A model generated the notes under the pieces. The model was not told the origin of the DNA. It saw only the letters and a program-made list of their open reading frames with translations, and searched no databases. This document shows, piece after piece, positions 32,562 through 42,723 of a DNA stretch of 64,000 nucleotides (the first letter of the stretch is position 1; the number at the start of each line of letters is the position of its first letter). The stretch is taken from positions 96,113 to 160,112 of the forward strand of contig CAVUIG010000009.1 of the NCBI GenBank assembly GCA_963741355.1, in the 5' to 3' direction. Origin of the DNA: CAIWHR01 sp963741355 (GTDB lineage Bacteria > Pseudomonadota > Gammaproteobacteria > Burkholderiales > Casimicrobiaceae). Position numbers and translations under genes: made by a program.

Positions 32562-33302
32562 ATGCGAATACTTCTTTCCAACGACGACGGCTACTTCGCT
32601 CCCGGCCTCGAGCGCCTTGCGGCAGCGCTTGCGCCGCGCGCGACGATCACCGTCGTCGCTCCGGAGCGCGATCGCAGCGGCGCGTCGAATTCGCTGACGC
32701 TCGACCGGCCGCTCACGGTGCGCAAGGCGCCGAACGGATTCCTGTTCGTGAACGGCACGCCCACCGACTGCGTCCATCTCGCCGTCACGGGACTCCTGGA
32801 CGAATTGCCGGACATGGTGATCTCGGGCATCAATCTCGGCGCGAACATGGGTGACGACACGATCTATTCGGGAACGGTCGCCGCGGCGACCGAAGGCTAC
32901 CTGCTCGGCATTCCGTCGATGGCGATTTCGCTCGCGTCGAAGACCGCCGCGCATTTCGAGACGGCCTGCGCCGTCGCGCTGGAACTCCTCGACCGCCACG
33001 CGGCGTCACCGCTCGGCCCCACGCTCCTCAACGTCAACGTGCCGGACATTCCGCGAGAGGCGCTCAAGGGGTACCGCCTCACGCGCCTCGGGCGCCGGCA
33101 CAAGGCGGAGAACGTCATCCGCACGCAGAGCCCGCGTGGCGAGACCGTCTATTGGGTCGGCGCCGCCGGACCCGCGGCCGACGCCGGCGAAGGCACGGAT
33201 TTTCATGCAATCGACGAGGGATTCGCGTCGGTGACGCCATTGCAGATCGATCTCACCGATCATGATCAGATGCCGCACATCGGGGCGTGGCTCGTCCCGT
33301 GA
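32562..33302 (+). CDS. surE: 5'/3'-nucleotidase SurE
   Basis: Metal-dependent nucleoside-monophosphate phosphatase linked to stationary-phase survival. 246 residues, intact. The catalytic metal motif is the N-terminal ILLSNDDGYFAPGL (DD pair), with the conserved N/S in RSGASNSLTL, then VNGTPTDCVHLAVTG and SGINLGANMGDDTIYSGTV. It is the first gene of the classical surE-pcm-nlpD-rpoS block, whose products all serve survival and repair in non-growing cells; pcm starts 31 bases after its stop. Confidence 0.95.
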   Translation: MRILLSNDDGYFAPGLERLAAALAPRATITVVAPERDRSGASNSLTLDRPLTVRKAPNGFLFVNGTPTDCVHLAVTGLLDELPDMVISGINLGANMGDDTIYSGTVAAATEGYLLGIPSMAISLASKTAAHFETACAVALELLDRHAASPLGPTLLNVNVPDIPREALKGYRLTRLGRRHKAENVIRTQSPRGETVYWVGAAGPAADAGEGTDFHAIDEGFASVTPLQIDLTDHDQMPHIGAWLVP

Positions 33303-33332
33303 GATAAGATAGCCTCAGGGGAGGGGCCGGTG

Positions 33333-34016
33333 ATGGGGACGCTCGGACAACGGATGTCCGGAATCGGGATGACGAGTGATCGCACGCGGACGCGGATGGT
33401 GGAGCGCCTGCGTGCCGACGGCATTCGCGACGAGGTCGTGCTGGCCGCGATGAACGCCGTGCCCCGGCACATATTTGTCGACGAGGCGCTCGCGGGTCGG
33501 GCCTACGAGGACACGCCGCTGCCGATCGGCAACGGCCAGACCATCTCGCAGCCGTGGGTCGTCGCGCGAATGACCGAGCTGGCGCGCGCCGGCGGCAAGC
33601 TTGGACGCGTGCTGGAGATCGGCACCGGCTGCGGCTACCAGACCGCGGTCCTCGCGCACATCGCAGATGATGTCTACACGGTCGAGCGGATCGGCACGCT
33701 GCTCGCGAAGGCGCGCCGGCACCTGCAGGCCATCAAGGTGAAGAACGTGCGCCTGATGCACGGGGACGGCAGCGCGGACCTGGGCGACCTGGAGCCGTTC
33801 GACGCGATCGTCATCACCGCGGCCGCCACGCATCTTCCGACGGCGCTTCTCAAGTATCTGGCACCCGGCGGGCGCATGGTGCTGCCGCTCGCGCAGCGCG
33901 ACGAGGACGGCGACGGCGTGCAGCGGCTCACCGTCATCGAAGCCGCGCCCGGCGGCTTCCGTGAGCAGACGTTCGATGCGGTAAGATTCGTGCCATTGCT
34001 GCCCGGTCTCGCGTAA
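33333..34016 (+). CDS. pcm: Protein-L-isoaspartate O-methyltransferase
   Basis: Repairs isoaspartyl residues in aged proteins using S-adenosylmethionine. 227 residues, intact. It shows PLPIGNGQTISQPWVVARM, the SAM-binding GTGCGYQTAVLA (about residue 97) and the post-motif ITAAATHLPTALL, ending DAVRFVPLLPGLA. The ATG at 33333 is used (GTG 33330 is directly adjacent), preceded by an AGGGGAGGGG ribosome site. Second gene of the surE-pcm-nlpD-rpoS block. Confidence 0.95.
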   Translation: MGTLGQRMSGIGMTSDRTRTRMVERLRADGIRDEVVLAAMNAVPRHIFVDEALAGRAYEDTPLPIGNGQTISQPWVVARMTELARAGGKLGRVLEIGTGCGYQTAVLAHIADDVYTVERIGTLLAKARRHLQAIKVKNVRLMHGDGSADLGDLEPFDAIVITAAATHLPTALLKYLAPGGRMVLPLAQRDEDGDGVQRLTVIEAAPGGFREQTFDAVRFVPLLPGLA

Positions 34017-34045
34017 CGCGGGCGGGCGGCGCTCTCGCCGCCTCG

Positions 34046-35118
34046 ATGTCGCCCGATCACCGCACCTTCCAATCCCGTTTTCCCGGCAACTCCGTGCTCG
34101 CGCGCGCCGCGGCGATCGCGCTCGTGCTTGCCTCGCAGCGTGCGCGTCGCGCCGGCCGGCGCCCGTCGAGGAGCGCCCGACCGCGCCGCAGCCGCCGCAA
34201 TCGCAGGCGGCGAAGCCCGCCGAGCCGGCGCCGCCGGTCGAAGCGCCGGTGCCGACCTATACGGTGAAGAAGGGCGACACGCTCTACGCCATCGCGCTCG
34301 ACCACGGTCTCGACTACAAGGAACTCGCGGCGTGGAACAACCTCGACAATATCAACGTCATTCGGACCGGTCAGGTGCTTCGTTTGTCGGCGCCGGGCCA
34401 GCCTGCCGGCGAGACGAGCGCAACCGGCGTCACGACGACGCCGCTCAAATCCGTTCCGCCGGTCGGCTCGGATGAATCGCGCGGAACGGGCGCGCTGCCG
34501 ACCGCGCAGGGCGTTCCATTGCCGCGCGCGCCGTCGGGGAGTCGCAACACCGACGTCCTGAAGGTGGCGCCAGGGCATTGAAGGAGCCGTACACCGAGCA
34601 CGCGTGGCGCGAGGCGCAGCGCACGCTGCCGGCGGCCTGCGCCGGAGACGTTGGCCGCCGCGACTTCGCCGCCGCCCGCGCCACCGCCCGCGCCGCGCGT
34701 CGAGCCGCCGCGCGAGTCGCCCTCCGTCGCGGCGACCGACGACGACGCGAAGCTTGGCTGGATGTGGCCCGCCACCGGAAAGCTCGTCACCGGATTCTCG
34801 GATACGGCGAATCTCAAGGGCATCGACATCGCCGGCAAGGAAGGCCAGCCGGTGGCGGCGAGCGCGGCGGGCAAGGTCGTCTATGCGGGAACGGGCCTGC
34901 GCGGCTACGGCAAGCTCGTCATCATCAAGCACAATGCGACCTATCTTTCCGCCTACGCGCACAATCGCGAGATCCTGGTGAAGGAAGGCCAGCAGGTCGC
35001 GAAAGGCCAGAAGATCGCCGAAATGGGCAACACCGACAGCGATCAGGTGAAGCTGCATTTCGAAATCCGGCGCCAGGGAAAGCCGGTGGACCCGCTCAAG
35101 TATCTCCCGCCCGCGTGA
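34046..35118 (+). CDS. nlpD: Murein hydrolase activator NlpD, LysM-M23 lipoprotein (frameshifted)
   Basis: Envelope lipoprotein that activates cell-division amidases (AmiC) in other proteobacteria. The N-terminal signal (ARAAAIALVLA) leads to a lipobox Cys near 34140, then a Pro/Ala-rich linker. A LysM domain follows (PTYTVKKGDTLYAIALDHG to IRTGQVLRL) and a C-terminal M23-type LytM domain (WMWPATGKLVTGFSD, then GIDIAGKEGQPVAASAAGKV, ending LHFEIRRQGKPVDPLKYLPP). The M23 catalytic His/Asp set is replaced (GIDIAG instead of HxxxD), the usual state of non-enzymatic NlpD activators. Frame changes near 34135, 34573 and 34650. rpoS begins 26 bases downstream. Confidence 0.88.
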
Positions 35119-35144
35119 AGGCGCGCAGCGCCAAGGGTGATCCA

Positions 35145-36185
35145 ATGAGCCCGCCGCGGCGCGCGGGCCGGGAGGCCGATGAGATCGACCTCACGCTGCC
35201 CGGCATCGCGCAACCGTCCGACGACGAGGCGGCCACCGACGCGGTCGAGGCGGTTGACGCGGACGCGGCGGCGCCGGCCCCCGAGCCCGATCGGTATACG
35301 CGCGAGCTGCCGCTCTCGGAGCCCGCGCCGGGACTGGGCGCCGACATCGTCAACGATGTCACGCAGATGTATCTCAACGAGATCGGACAGCACTCGTTGC
35401 TCGGCGCCGCCGAGGAGCTCTCGCTCGCGCGGGCGATGGCGACCGGCGACTTCGAGGCGCGCCAGTCGCTGATCGAGCGCAACCTGCGGCTCGTCGTCAG
35501 CATCGCCAAGCATTACACCAACCGCGGCCTCGCGCTGCCCGACCTGATCGAGGAGGGCAACCTCGGACTGATCCACGCGCTCGAGAAATTCGACGCCGAG
35601 CGCGGCTTCCGCTTCACGACGTACGCGACGTGGTGGATCCGGCAGTCGGTCGAGCGCGCGATCATGAGCCAGTCGCGGACGATCCGGCTGCCGGCACACG
35701 TGGTCAAGGAGCTCAACGTCGTGCTGCGCGCGATGCGCCACCTGGAGATGCACGGCACGCCCGACGGGCGCGAGCCGACGCTCGACGACGCGGCGCACCT
35801 CACCGGCAAGCCGGTCGAGCACCTGCGCCGCATCCTCCATTACAACGAGCACGTGACCTCGCTCGACGCGCCGATGGACCGTGACGGCGGCGTGTCGGTC
35901 GTCGACGGCGTCGCCGACGAGAGCGCGCTCGCCCCCGAGCTGCTGCTGCACAACACGGAGATCGAGGAGTGGGTGCGGCAGTGGCTGGACGAATTGAACG
36001 AGCGGCAGCGCACGGTGATCGAGCGCCGCTACGGACTCAACGGCCGCGACGTCGCGACGCTGGAAGTGCTGGCGGGCGAGCTCGGCGTGACGCGCGAGCG
36101 CGTGCGGCAGATCCAGGCCGAGGCGCTCGAAAAGCTGCGCTCCCGTCTGAAGCGGCGCGGGCTCGACCGCGACGCGCTGCTCTAA
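35145..36185 (+). CDS. rpoS: RNA polymerase sigma factor RpoS
   Basis: Stationary-phase/general-stress sigma factor, 346 residues, intact. Region 1.2 is near VNDVTQMYLNEIGQHSLLG, region 2 has the core-binding and -10 elements (LRLVVSIAKHYTNRGLALPD, DLIEEGNLGLIHALEKFD, RGFRFTTYATWWIRQSVERA), region 3 starts at HVVKELNVVLR, and region 4 carries the helix-turn-helix VLAGELGVTRERVRQIQAEA. An acidic N-terminal extension of about 55 residues precedes region 1.2. The start ATG 35145 is preceded by CCAAGGGTG. An in-frame upstream extension to 34578 is nlpD in another frame. Immediately after TAA 36185 begins a MITE-like element, so terminator and downstream signals are displaced. Confidence 0.95.
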   Translation: MSPPRRAGREADEIDLTLPGIAQPSDDEAATDAVEAVDADAAAPAPEPDRYTRELPLSEPAPGLGADIVNDVTQMYLNEIGQHSLLGAAEELSLARAMATGDFEARQSLIERNLRLVVSIAKHYTNRGLALPDLIEEGNLGLIHALEKFDAERGFRFTTYATWWIRQSVERAIMSQSRTIRLPAHVVKELNVVLRAMRHLEMHGTPDGREPTLDDAAHLTGKPVEHLRRILHYNEHVTSLDAPMDRDGGVSVVDGVADESALAPELLLHNTEIEEWVRQWLDELNERQRTVIERRYGLNGRDVATLEVLAGELGVTRERVRQIQAEALEKLRSRLKRRGLDRDALL

Positions 36186-36507
36186 GGAATCACTGAACAA
36201 GTCCCGCGCGGCTGTGCTGCAGGGCCAAATGCGGATGACTGCCTCAGTTGGCAAATGCGGCGCGACGAAGGTCGTAGTCCATACTACGATGCCGAGGAGC
36301 GCGGCAAAGCTTCGCGCCGCATTTGGCCTCAGTTGGCAAGTGCGCGAAGGGACGGGGCTTTTCGGGTGGTCTGCTCATTTTGGTGACTGAGCGCGAGCGC
36401 TCGCCGAGGGGGCCGGCCATTGGCTTCGCCTCGCCTCATTGGGCAACTGAGGCATCCCATCCCGAAGATTCCCCGTCGCAGCCACACGGGGCTTGTTCAG
36501 TGGTTCG
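36186..36507. mobile_element. MITE-like noncoding element with terminal inverted repeats
   Basis: About 322 bases flanked by imperfect inverted repeats. The left end reads GAATCACTGAACAAGTCCCG (36187-36206); the right end (36487-36507), reverse-complemented, matches it at 18 of 21 positions, with weaker similarity continuing to about 34 bases. Inside are further dyads: GGCCAAATGCGG (36223-36234) against CCGCATTTGGCC (36317-36328), GTCGTAGTCCATACTACGA, and GCCTCAGTTGGCAAATG (36241-36257), recurring nearby and inverted at 36437-36453. No transposase is encoded. It fills the whole gap between rpoS and tgpA. A possible TA-type target duplication is visible but not convincing. Confidence 0.6.
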
Positions 36508-36512
36508 TAGGA

Positions 36513-38638
36513 CTAGGCCGGCGCGGGCGACGCCCGCAGCGCAGCGGGTGCCGGCAGCACGTCGATCGCGCGCGCGAGGCGCGCGACCGCCGCGTCGCGG
36601 CGACGCGCGGGAACCGCGCCATAGCGCAGGCTCGCATACGCATTGCCGATCATCTGGAACGCCACCGCGTAGTCGGGCCAGCGCGACGAGGCCCGCGCCG
36701 CGTACGCGAGCGGACCCTCGTGGATTTCGCGCGGCAGGCCGGCACGGGCGAGGCGTTCGCACATGGCGTCCCACAGCCAGCGCGCGCGGTCCTGCCGGCG
36801 CTTCCGGTACGTGAGCCAGCCGAGGAGCGCCGCTCCCCAGAGCGCGGCGGCGGCGCCGACGACCATCACGATCTGCCATCCTGCGAACACGTCGATATGC
36901 AGCTCCCGCCACAGTGCCCGCTGCTGCTCGTAGTTGAATCCGACCACGTGCCGCCGCCAGTCGTGATTGAACGCGTCCCAGGCGAGCTCGATGCCGCCGA
37001 TCCAGCCGCTGTCGACGCGGGCGAGCAGAGGTACGCGCTCGCCGGCCGGCAGCGCGGCGCCCAGCCCGACGTCGATGCGCGAAGGGGCGACGACGCCGGT
37101 CGGGTCGAAGCGGCGCCAGCGCCCGTCGACCAGCGCCTCGGCCCAGGCGTGGGCGTCGGACTGGCGCACGATCAGGTAATCGCCGTTCGGATTCATCTCG
37201 CCGCCCTGGTAGCCGGTGACGACGCGGGCCGGAACTCCCGCCGCGCGCAGCAGCACGACGAATGCGCTCGCGTAGTGCTCGCAGAAGCCGCGCTGCGAAT
37301 CGAACAGGAAGGCGTCGATCTGCGAGCGCTCCGGCAGCGGCGGAGGCGAGAGCGTGTAATGGAACGGCTGCGCGCGGAGCCACGCCATGACGGCGAGGAT
37401 GTAGCCGGCGTCGTCCGGATGCTGGCTGCGCAGGTCCAGCGCCAGCGCGCGGGCGCGCGGGTTCTCGCGCGTCGCGGCGCGCGACAATGCGTTGTTCTCC
37501 GCGCGATTTCGTCCGCGAGCGAATCCGGGTCGGCCGCATAGGCGTCGGTCACATGCGACACGATGCGATAGCGAAGCGCGTCGCGCACCGGCGATCCTGC
37601 AAGGAGCTGCTTGTCGCGCGTCAGCGTGCCCACCATCGCGATCGACTCGCCGCCGTCGCCGGACGCGATGGCGGGAAGCTGCGACGGCAGCTCGAGCGCG
37701 AACAGCCAGCGCTGGTCATGCGGCTCCAGCGTGACGACGTAGCTGTATCGCCTTCCGCCGACCGGCGCGAGCCCTCCGCCCGGGTGGGTCTCGCCGGACG
37801 TCCACTCGCGACCGTCGAAGCGGGACAGCACCGGGCCGCGCCAGTAGCGCTCGCGCTTCGGCGGCACGGCCCCGTCGAAGTCGACGCGGAACGCGACGGC
37901 ATCCGACAGCGACAGCTCGCTGATCATTCCGGGCGCCATGCGCTGCGAGAGCCCGGAGCGCGCCGCCGTATCGAGCGGCAGGCCCCACAGCGGACCGGTC
38001 AGCCGCGGAAAGAGCACGAACAGCAGCGCGGCGAGCGGAATGCCCTGCGCGAACAGCTTCGCCGCCTGCAGCACCGGGCCGCGTGCTTGCGTGAGCGGAA
38101 GGCGGCGCAGCGATGGCTGTGCCAGCACCTGCAGCGTCGCGCCCAGCGCGAGCAGCGCCGGCAGCGCCATCGCCGCGGCGAGCACCGACTGGCTGTAGAA
38201 GAACGTCGTCAGAACGAGGAACGAGGCGAGGCAGACGAGGAGCGAGCCGTCGCGCGGAGTACGCGTCTCGAGATACTTGATGCCGACCAGCACGAACAGG
38301 AACGCGACGCAGGGGTCGCGGCCGAGCAGGTAGCCGAACGACGTCTTCAGCGCAACGCCCGTCGCGATCGCGAACAGCGCCAGCGCCCACGAGGGAATGC
38401 GCGCCGGCGTGGCGTCGGGGCGAGCCCGGTCGCGCCGCAACAGCGCGAGCCGGACGACGACCAGCATCATTCCGAATCCCGCGACCCAGACCGGCACGAA
38501 CAGCATCTGCGGCAGCTGCACGATCAACAGCATGGCGCCGAGCCAGGTCACCTGCGCCGGCGACAGCAGCTGCCGCGGCGCGGCGCGGCTCCCGCGCGCG
38601 CGGCCGCGTCCCCCGATCGTCGCGGCGGCGGCGCTCAT
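36513..38638 (-). CDS. tgpA: TgpA-type transglutaminase membrane protein, DUF3488 + transglutaminase (one frameshift)
   Basis: An approximately 708-residue inner-membrane protein. The N-terminal part has about six hydrophobic segments (e.g. VWVAGFGMMLVVVRLALLR, LAAAMALPALLALGATLQV and GIPLAALLFVLFPRLTGPLW). A periplasmic transglutaminase-like domain follows with the catalytic triad Cys in SQRGFCEHYASAFVVLLRAAG, His in SDAHAWAEALVDG and Asp in RRFDPTGVVAPSR, then one more helix (WQIVMVVGAAAALWGAALLG) and a C-terminal helical tail. The frame changes near 37500. The family is essential in Pseudomonas, but its substrate is undefined. It is the last of three genes moxR-DUF58-tgpA, a conserved arrangement. 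Confidence 0.9.
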
Positions 38639-39640
38639 GTTGCGCTCTGCCGGTATCAGCGCGAGCGCGGTCAGCGCCGCGCGGCGATGCTCGCGGCCCT
38701 GGCCCGCGGGGAGCGCGATTCCCGGCGCCGACAGCGCAAAGGGCCGCGCCGAGCGCTCGGCCGCGAGCACCCACGCGGTGAGGCGCGCGATCTTCGCCTC
38801 CGCGTCCTGCGTGCGCGGAAGCGAGCGCCAGGCGAGCAGCGCCGGTCCGCCTCCGCCTCCGCCTTCGAATTGCTTGGTGTACCAGCCGGCGCCGCGCGCG
38901 ACGGCCTTCCACGCGACGCGCTGCAGCGGATCGCCGGGCGTGTACTCGCGCAGTCCGGCGAGATCGGCGTCCTCGCCGCGCGATTGCACCTGCGCGTCGT
39001 GGCCGCTCAATCCGGCGGGCAGCGGCGGCGCTCCGGCTTCCGGCGCGGCGAACACGACGCCCGCCAGCGGGAAGTGAACGTAGGCCCAGCCGCGCCAGAG
39101 CCCCAGCGGGAAATCCGACGACAACGTGACGCGCCCGAGCGCGACGCGTCCGCGGCGCGAGGTGCGGCAGCTCGAGCGTGACCGGGAGCGCGGCATCCGG
39201 GACGACGTCGACCGTGACGGCGCGGCGAGCCGCCGGCGGTGAGCGTGATCGCATGCCGCGTCGAAGCGCCGCCCGCGAGCGACAGCGTGAACGGCAGCGC
39301 GCCGCCGGCGAACGTCTCGCCCGCCGCGAGCGGCGCGAGCTCGATGCCGGCGAGATTGCGAAACGTGTGCAGAAGCGCGGCGGCAGCCAATCCCGCGAGC
39401 AGGAATGTCGTGAAAAATCCCAGCGACAACGCGTAGTTGAGCGAGGCGAGCAGCATCATCGCGAGCGTCGCCGAGGAACGCGAGGCCGCGCCGCGTCGGG
39501 AGGATGTAGATGCGGCTGTGGCGCAGGACCACCGGATCGCGATCGGCGGGCGCCGTGCGGAACAGCCGTTGCCGGTAGCGCCGGCGCCACGATTCGCGCG
39601 CGGCGCCGGAGGGGTTCGGCGAGGCTGCGGTGGCGGTCAT
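38639..39640 (-). CDS. DUF58 domain protein (frameshifted)
   Basis: Middle gene of the moxR-DUF58-tgpA set. It starts MTATAASPNPSGAARESWRR. Two hydrophobic segments follow (AMMLLASLNYALSLGFF and FLLAGLAAAALLHTF), then a beta-rich part and the DUF58 signature DADLAGLREYTPGDPLQRVA with RVAWKAVARGAGWYTKQFEG. Frame changes near 39472, 39235 and 39160. No stop codon separates it from tgpA in the observed sequence: the open frame continues through RRAALTALALIPAERN into MSAAAATIGG, so either the stop was lost through an indel or the two are fused. DUF58 proteins are thought to act with the MoxR ATPase on membrane or periplasmic complexes. Confidence 0.8.
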
Positions 39641-39678
39641 CGACAACGCGGGCGAGCGACCCGCGGGAATTCGGCCTG

Positions 39679-40645
39679 TCAGGGCAGCGCGACGGCGCGC
39701 AGCATCGCCGCGGCGTGCAGCGCGCCCGCTGCGCGCGCCGCCGGCCAGCCGATGCCCGGCGACCGACGGGAACACGGCCTGCACGTCCTCGGGCAATGCC
39801 ATCGGCCGCCCGGCCAGCAGCGCCGCCGCACGGGCCGCGGCGAGCAGCAGCAGGCCCGCGCGCGGCGACAGGCCGCGCCGCGCGCCCGCATCGGCGCCGC
39901 TGCCGACGTTGCCGCGCGTCGCGGCGAGCAGCGCCTGCACGTAGTCGAGCAGCGCCGGCGCGACGTGAATGGCGGCGGCCTCGCGCTGCCACTCGAGCAG
40001 CGTCGGCGGGTCCGCCAGCGGCACGAGCGTCGGCAATCTGCGCGCGCCGGTCGCCGCCGGTCATCAGCTCGCGCTCCGCGGCCGGGTCGGGATAGCCCAG
40101 CTCGATCGCCATCAGGAAACGGTCGAGCTGCGACTCCGGGAGCGGGTAGGCGCCGATCTGCTCGACCGGGTTCTGCGTCGCGATCACGAAGAACGGCTCC
40201 GGCAGCCGGCGCGTCTCGCCGTCCTGCGACACCTGCCGCTCCTCCATCGCCTCGAGCAGCGCGCTCTGCGTCTTGGGCGGCGCGCGGTTGATCTCGTCGG
40301 CGAGCAGCACCGAAGTTGAAGATCGGACCGGGATGGAACTGGAACGACTGCGCGGACCGATCGAAGATCGAGACGCCGAGCACGTCGGCGGGCAGGAGGT
40401 CGCTCGTGAACTGGACGCGCGCGTACTTGAGCCCGAGGGTACCGCGGCCAGCGCCTGCGCCAGCGTCGATTTGCCGACGCCCGGGATGTCCTCGATCAGC
40501 AGATGGCCGCGCGCGAGCAGGCAGGCGAGCGCGAGCTTGAGCGGCTCGGCCTTGCCGACGACGATGCGGCTCGAGCTGCGCGAGCACGGCGGCAAGCCGC
40601 TGCGCGGTGGGAACGTTGGCCTGGCCCAGGGATGCGGACGGTCAT
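39679..40645 (-). CDS. MoxR-family AAA ATPase (frameshifted)
   Basis: Cytoplasmic AAA+ ATPase of about 320 residues, proposed chaperone for the DUF58/TgpA partners. Motifs are Walker A LLIEDIPGVGKSTLAQALAA, Walker B LLADEINRAPPKTQSALLEA, sensor 1 FFVIATQNPVEQIGAYPLPE and the arginine-finger region ESQLDRFLMAIELGYPD. The C-terminal lid is present (SPRAGLLLLAAARAAALLAG). At least four frame changes are needed (about 40590, 40440, 40315, 40035 and 39730). The start is uncertain: ATG 40645 (MTVRIPGPGQ) is preferred and ATG 40678 is possible in the same frame. The stop TGA is at 39679, 39 bases before the DUF58 start. Confidence 0.85.
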
Positions 40646-40840
40646 GGCGGGAGTTGCCGTGGTCAAGGTGATCGGCATGGCGCACTCTAAGCTCGGCGGG
40701 CGCCGGGCTGGTCGATCACCCGGGGCACCGGGGCTACACTTCACTGGCCGGCGGCACTGGCTACCGGCGCGAGCGGACCGTCGGCTCCCGCGCACCCCTC
40801 GCAGGCCCCGTTGCCGCCCGTCAAGTTCGAAGCAAGCCCC

Positions 40841-41800
40841 GTGCCGACCGCCTATATCACGCACCCGTCCTCGCTGCTGCACGACATGGGGCCGTATCAT
40901 CCCGAGTGCCCCGACCGGCTGCGGGCGATCGGCGACCGGCTGATCAGCGCCGGGCTCGACGTCTACCTGACGCCACTACGACGGCGCCGGCCGCGACGCA
41001 CGAGCAGCTGCGCGCGCGTTCACGGCGAGGGCTACATCGCGACGATCGAGGCGGAGAGTCCCGGCCTCGGGACTGCACTACATCGATCCGGACACCGCGA
41101 TGTGCCCGCATTCGCTCGACTGCGGCGCTGCATGCGGCGGGCGCGCTGGTGCTCGCGACCGACCTCGTCGTGCGCGGCGAGTGCCGCAGCGCGTTCTGCG
41201 CGGTCCGCCCGCCGGGCCATCACGCCGAGCGCAACCGCGCGATGGGGTTCTGCCTGTTCAACAACGTCGCGGTCGGCGCCGCGCACGCGCTTGCGGCGCA
41301 CGGCATCGAGCGCGTCGCGATCATCGATTTCGACGTGCACCACGGCAACGGCACCGAGGACATCTTCGCCGAGCGATCCGCGGGTGCTGATGGTCTCGAC
41401 GTTCCAGCATCCGCTCTACCCGTACTCGGGCGTCGACGATCCGCTCGGCCGAACATGGTCAACATCCCGCTCGCGCGCGGGCAGCGGCGGCGACGCGTTC
41501 CGCGAGGCGGTGCGCGAGCACTGGCTGCCCGCGCTCGAGGCGCACCGGCCGGAGATCATCTACGTCTCGGCGGGATTCGACGCCCATCGCGAGGATCCGC
41601 TGGCCGGACCTGAAGCTGACCGAGGCCGACTACGCGTGGGTGACGCGCGAGCTGATCGCGGTCGCCGGCGGCACGCGCAAGGGCCGCATCGTGTCGGCGC
41701 TCGAAGGCGGCTACGCGCTGTCCGCGCTCGGGCGCAGCGCCGCCGAGCACATCCGCGAGATGCTGATCGCGGCTGAGGCCACGAGCGCGCCGCCGAGCGG
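40841..41800 (+). CDS. Histone deacetylase-family amidohydrolase (heavily frameshifted)
   Basis: Zn-dependent deacetylase of the HDAC/AcuC/acetylpolyamine amidohydrolase superfamily. It begins PTAYITHPSSLLHDMGPYHP from GTG 40841. Active-site parts are intact: CAVRPPGHHAERNRAMGFCL (tandem His), VAIIDFDVHHGNGTEDIF (Zn ligands Asp/His), PEIIYVSAGFDAHREDPLA (Zn ligand Asp) and RIVSALEGGYALSALGRS. Six or more frame changes occur (near 40975, 41030, 41075, 41117, 41383, 41440 and 41607), so the exact 3' end is uncertain. Related bacterial enzymes deacetylate acetyl-CoA synthetase or polyamines; the substrate cannot be assigned here. It lies just upstream of the Rieske and bkd genes on the same strand. 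Confidence 0.8.
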
Positions 41801-41848
41801 GCATGCTCGCGGCGAACGCGATGGAGCCGCAGTTGCCGCGAGGAGCGG

Positions 41849-42566
41849 ATGCGACGAAGACGGAAATTCCTCGAATCGTGCGCGGCGCTGTCCGGCGCGG
41901 CGGGGCTCGGCGCGCTGCCCGGCGCGTGGGCGAACGCGACGCCGCGCGGTCTACGAGCGGGCGCGGCTCGTCGACATCCACGGCGCGCCGCTGCGGGCCG
42001 CGCGCGCTCGCCGCCGAGACGAACTACGTGTTCCAGTATCCGTTCGCCGGCGACGCCGTGCTTCCTGCTGCAAGCTGGCGCGGCCGGTCGCCGGCGCCGG
42101 CGACGCTTGCGGCGCGAGGACGGCATCGACCTACGCGTGGAACGGCGGCGTGGGCCCGGCGCGCGCGATCGTCGCGTTCTCCGCGATCTGCGCGCACAAG
42201 CTCGCCTATCCGACGCGCGACATCTCGTTCATCCGCTACCAGCCGCAGAAGCTCGGCGACCTCCGACGCGCACGTGATCCATTGCTGCGCCGACCACAGC
42301 GTCTACGATCCGGCCGAGGGCGCGCGGGTCGTCGCGGGACCGGCGCCGCAGCCGCTCGCGGCGATCCTGCTCGACTACGATGCGGCGACGGACGGGCTCG
42401 TACGCGCTCGGCACCGTCGGCGCCGAGCAGTTCGACGCTTCTTCGAGAAGTACGAGTTCAAGCTCGCGCTGGAATACGGGCAAGGCAAGGCGCAGCGCGC
42501 CGGTCGGCGGCACGACCGTCGTGCGCGAGCTCGTCGCAGTACTGCCGGCAGACGATGCAGTGCTGA
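41849..42566 (+). CDS. Tat-exported Rieske [2Fe-2S] protein (heavily frameshifted)
   Basis: The N-terminus MRRRRKFLESCAALSGAAGL is a twin-arginine signal, implying export of a folded iron-sulfur protein. The Rieske cluster ligands are visible as C-x-H in FSAICAHKLAYPT (about 42190) and C-x-x-H in IHCCADHSVYDPAEG (about 42280), which is the canonical pair. The C-terminal half includes LAAILLDYDAATDGL, FFEKYEFKLALEYGQGKAQR and the end QYCRQTMQC. About 240 residues after correction. Frame changes near 41940, 41995, 42060, 42105, 42262, 42400, 42430 and 42530. It is not the cytochrome bc1 subunit by sequence layout; the electron partner is unknown. It is followed by the bkd operon after 157 bases. 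Confidence 0.7.
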
Positions 42567-42723
42567 GCGGCTCGGCGCAAGGGCTGCAAGAATATTCGCA
42601 TCGTCAAGCCCAGGCTCGAAACACAGTGCACATTCACGCGGCGAACCGAAACGGCTCGAGTTGGACGCACGTACCGCTGGGAATGGCAACCAACCCGCCA
42701 CAAGCGGACCCGGAGAATCACCG

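Noticed and set aside
36186..36512. tRNA or structured-RNA gene after rpoS
   Set aside because: No cloverleaf or T-loop consensus; the dyads are better explained by terminal inverted repeats of a small mobile element.
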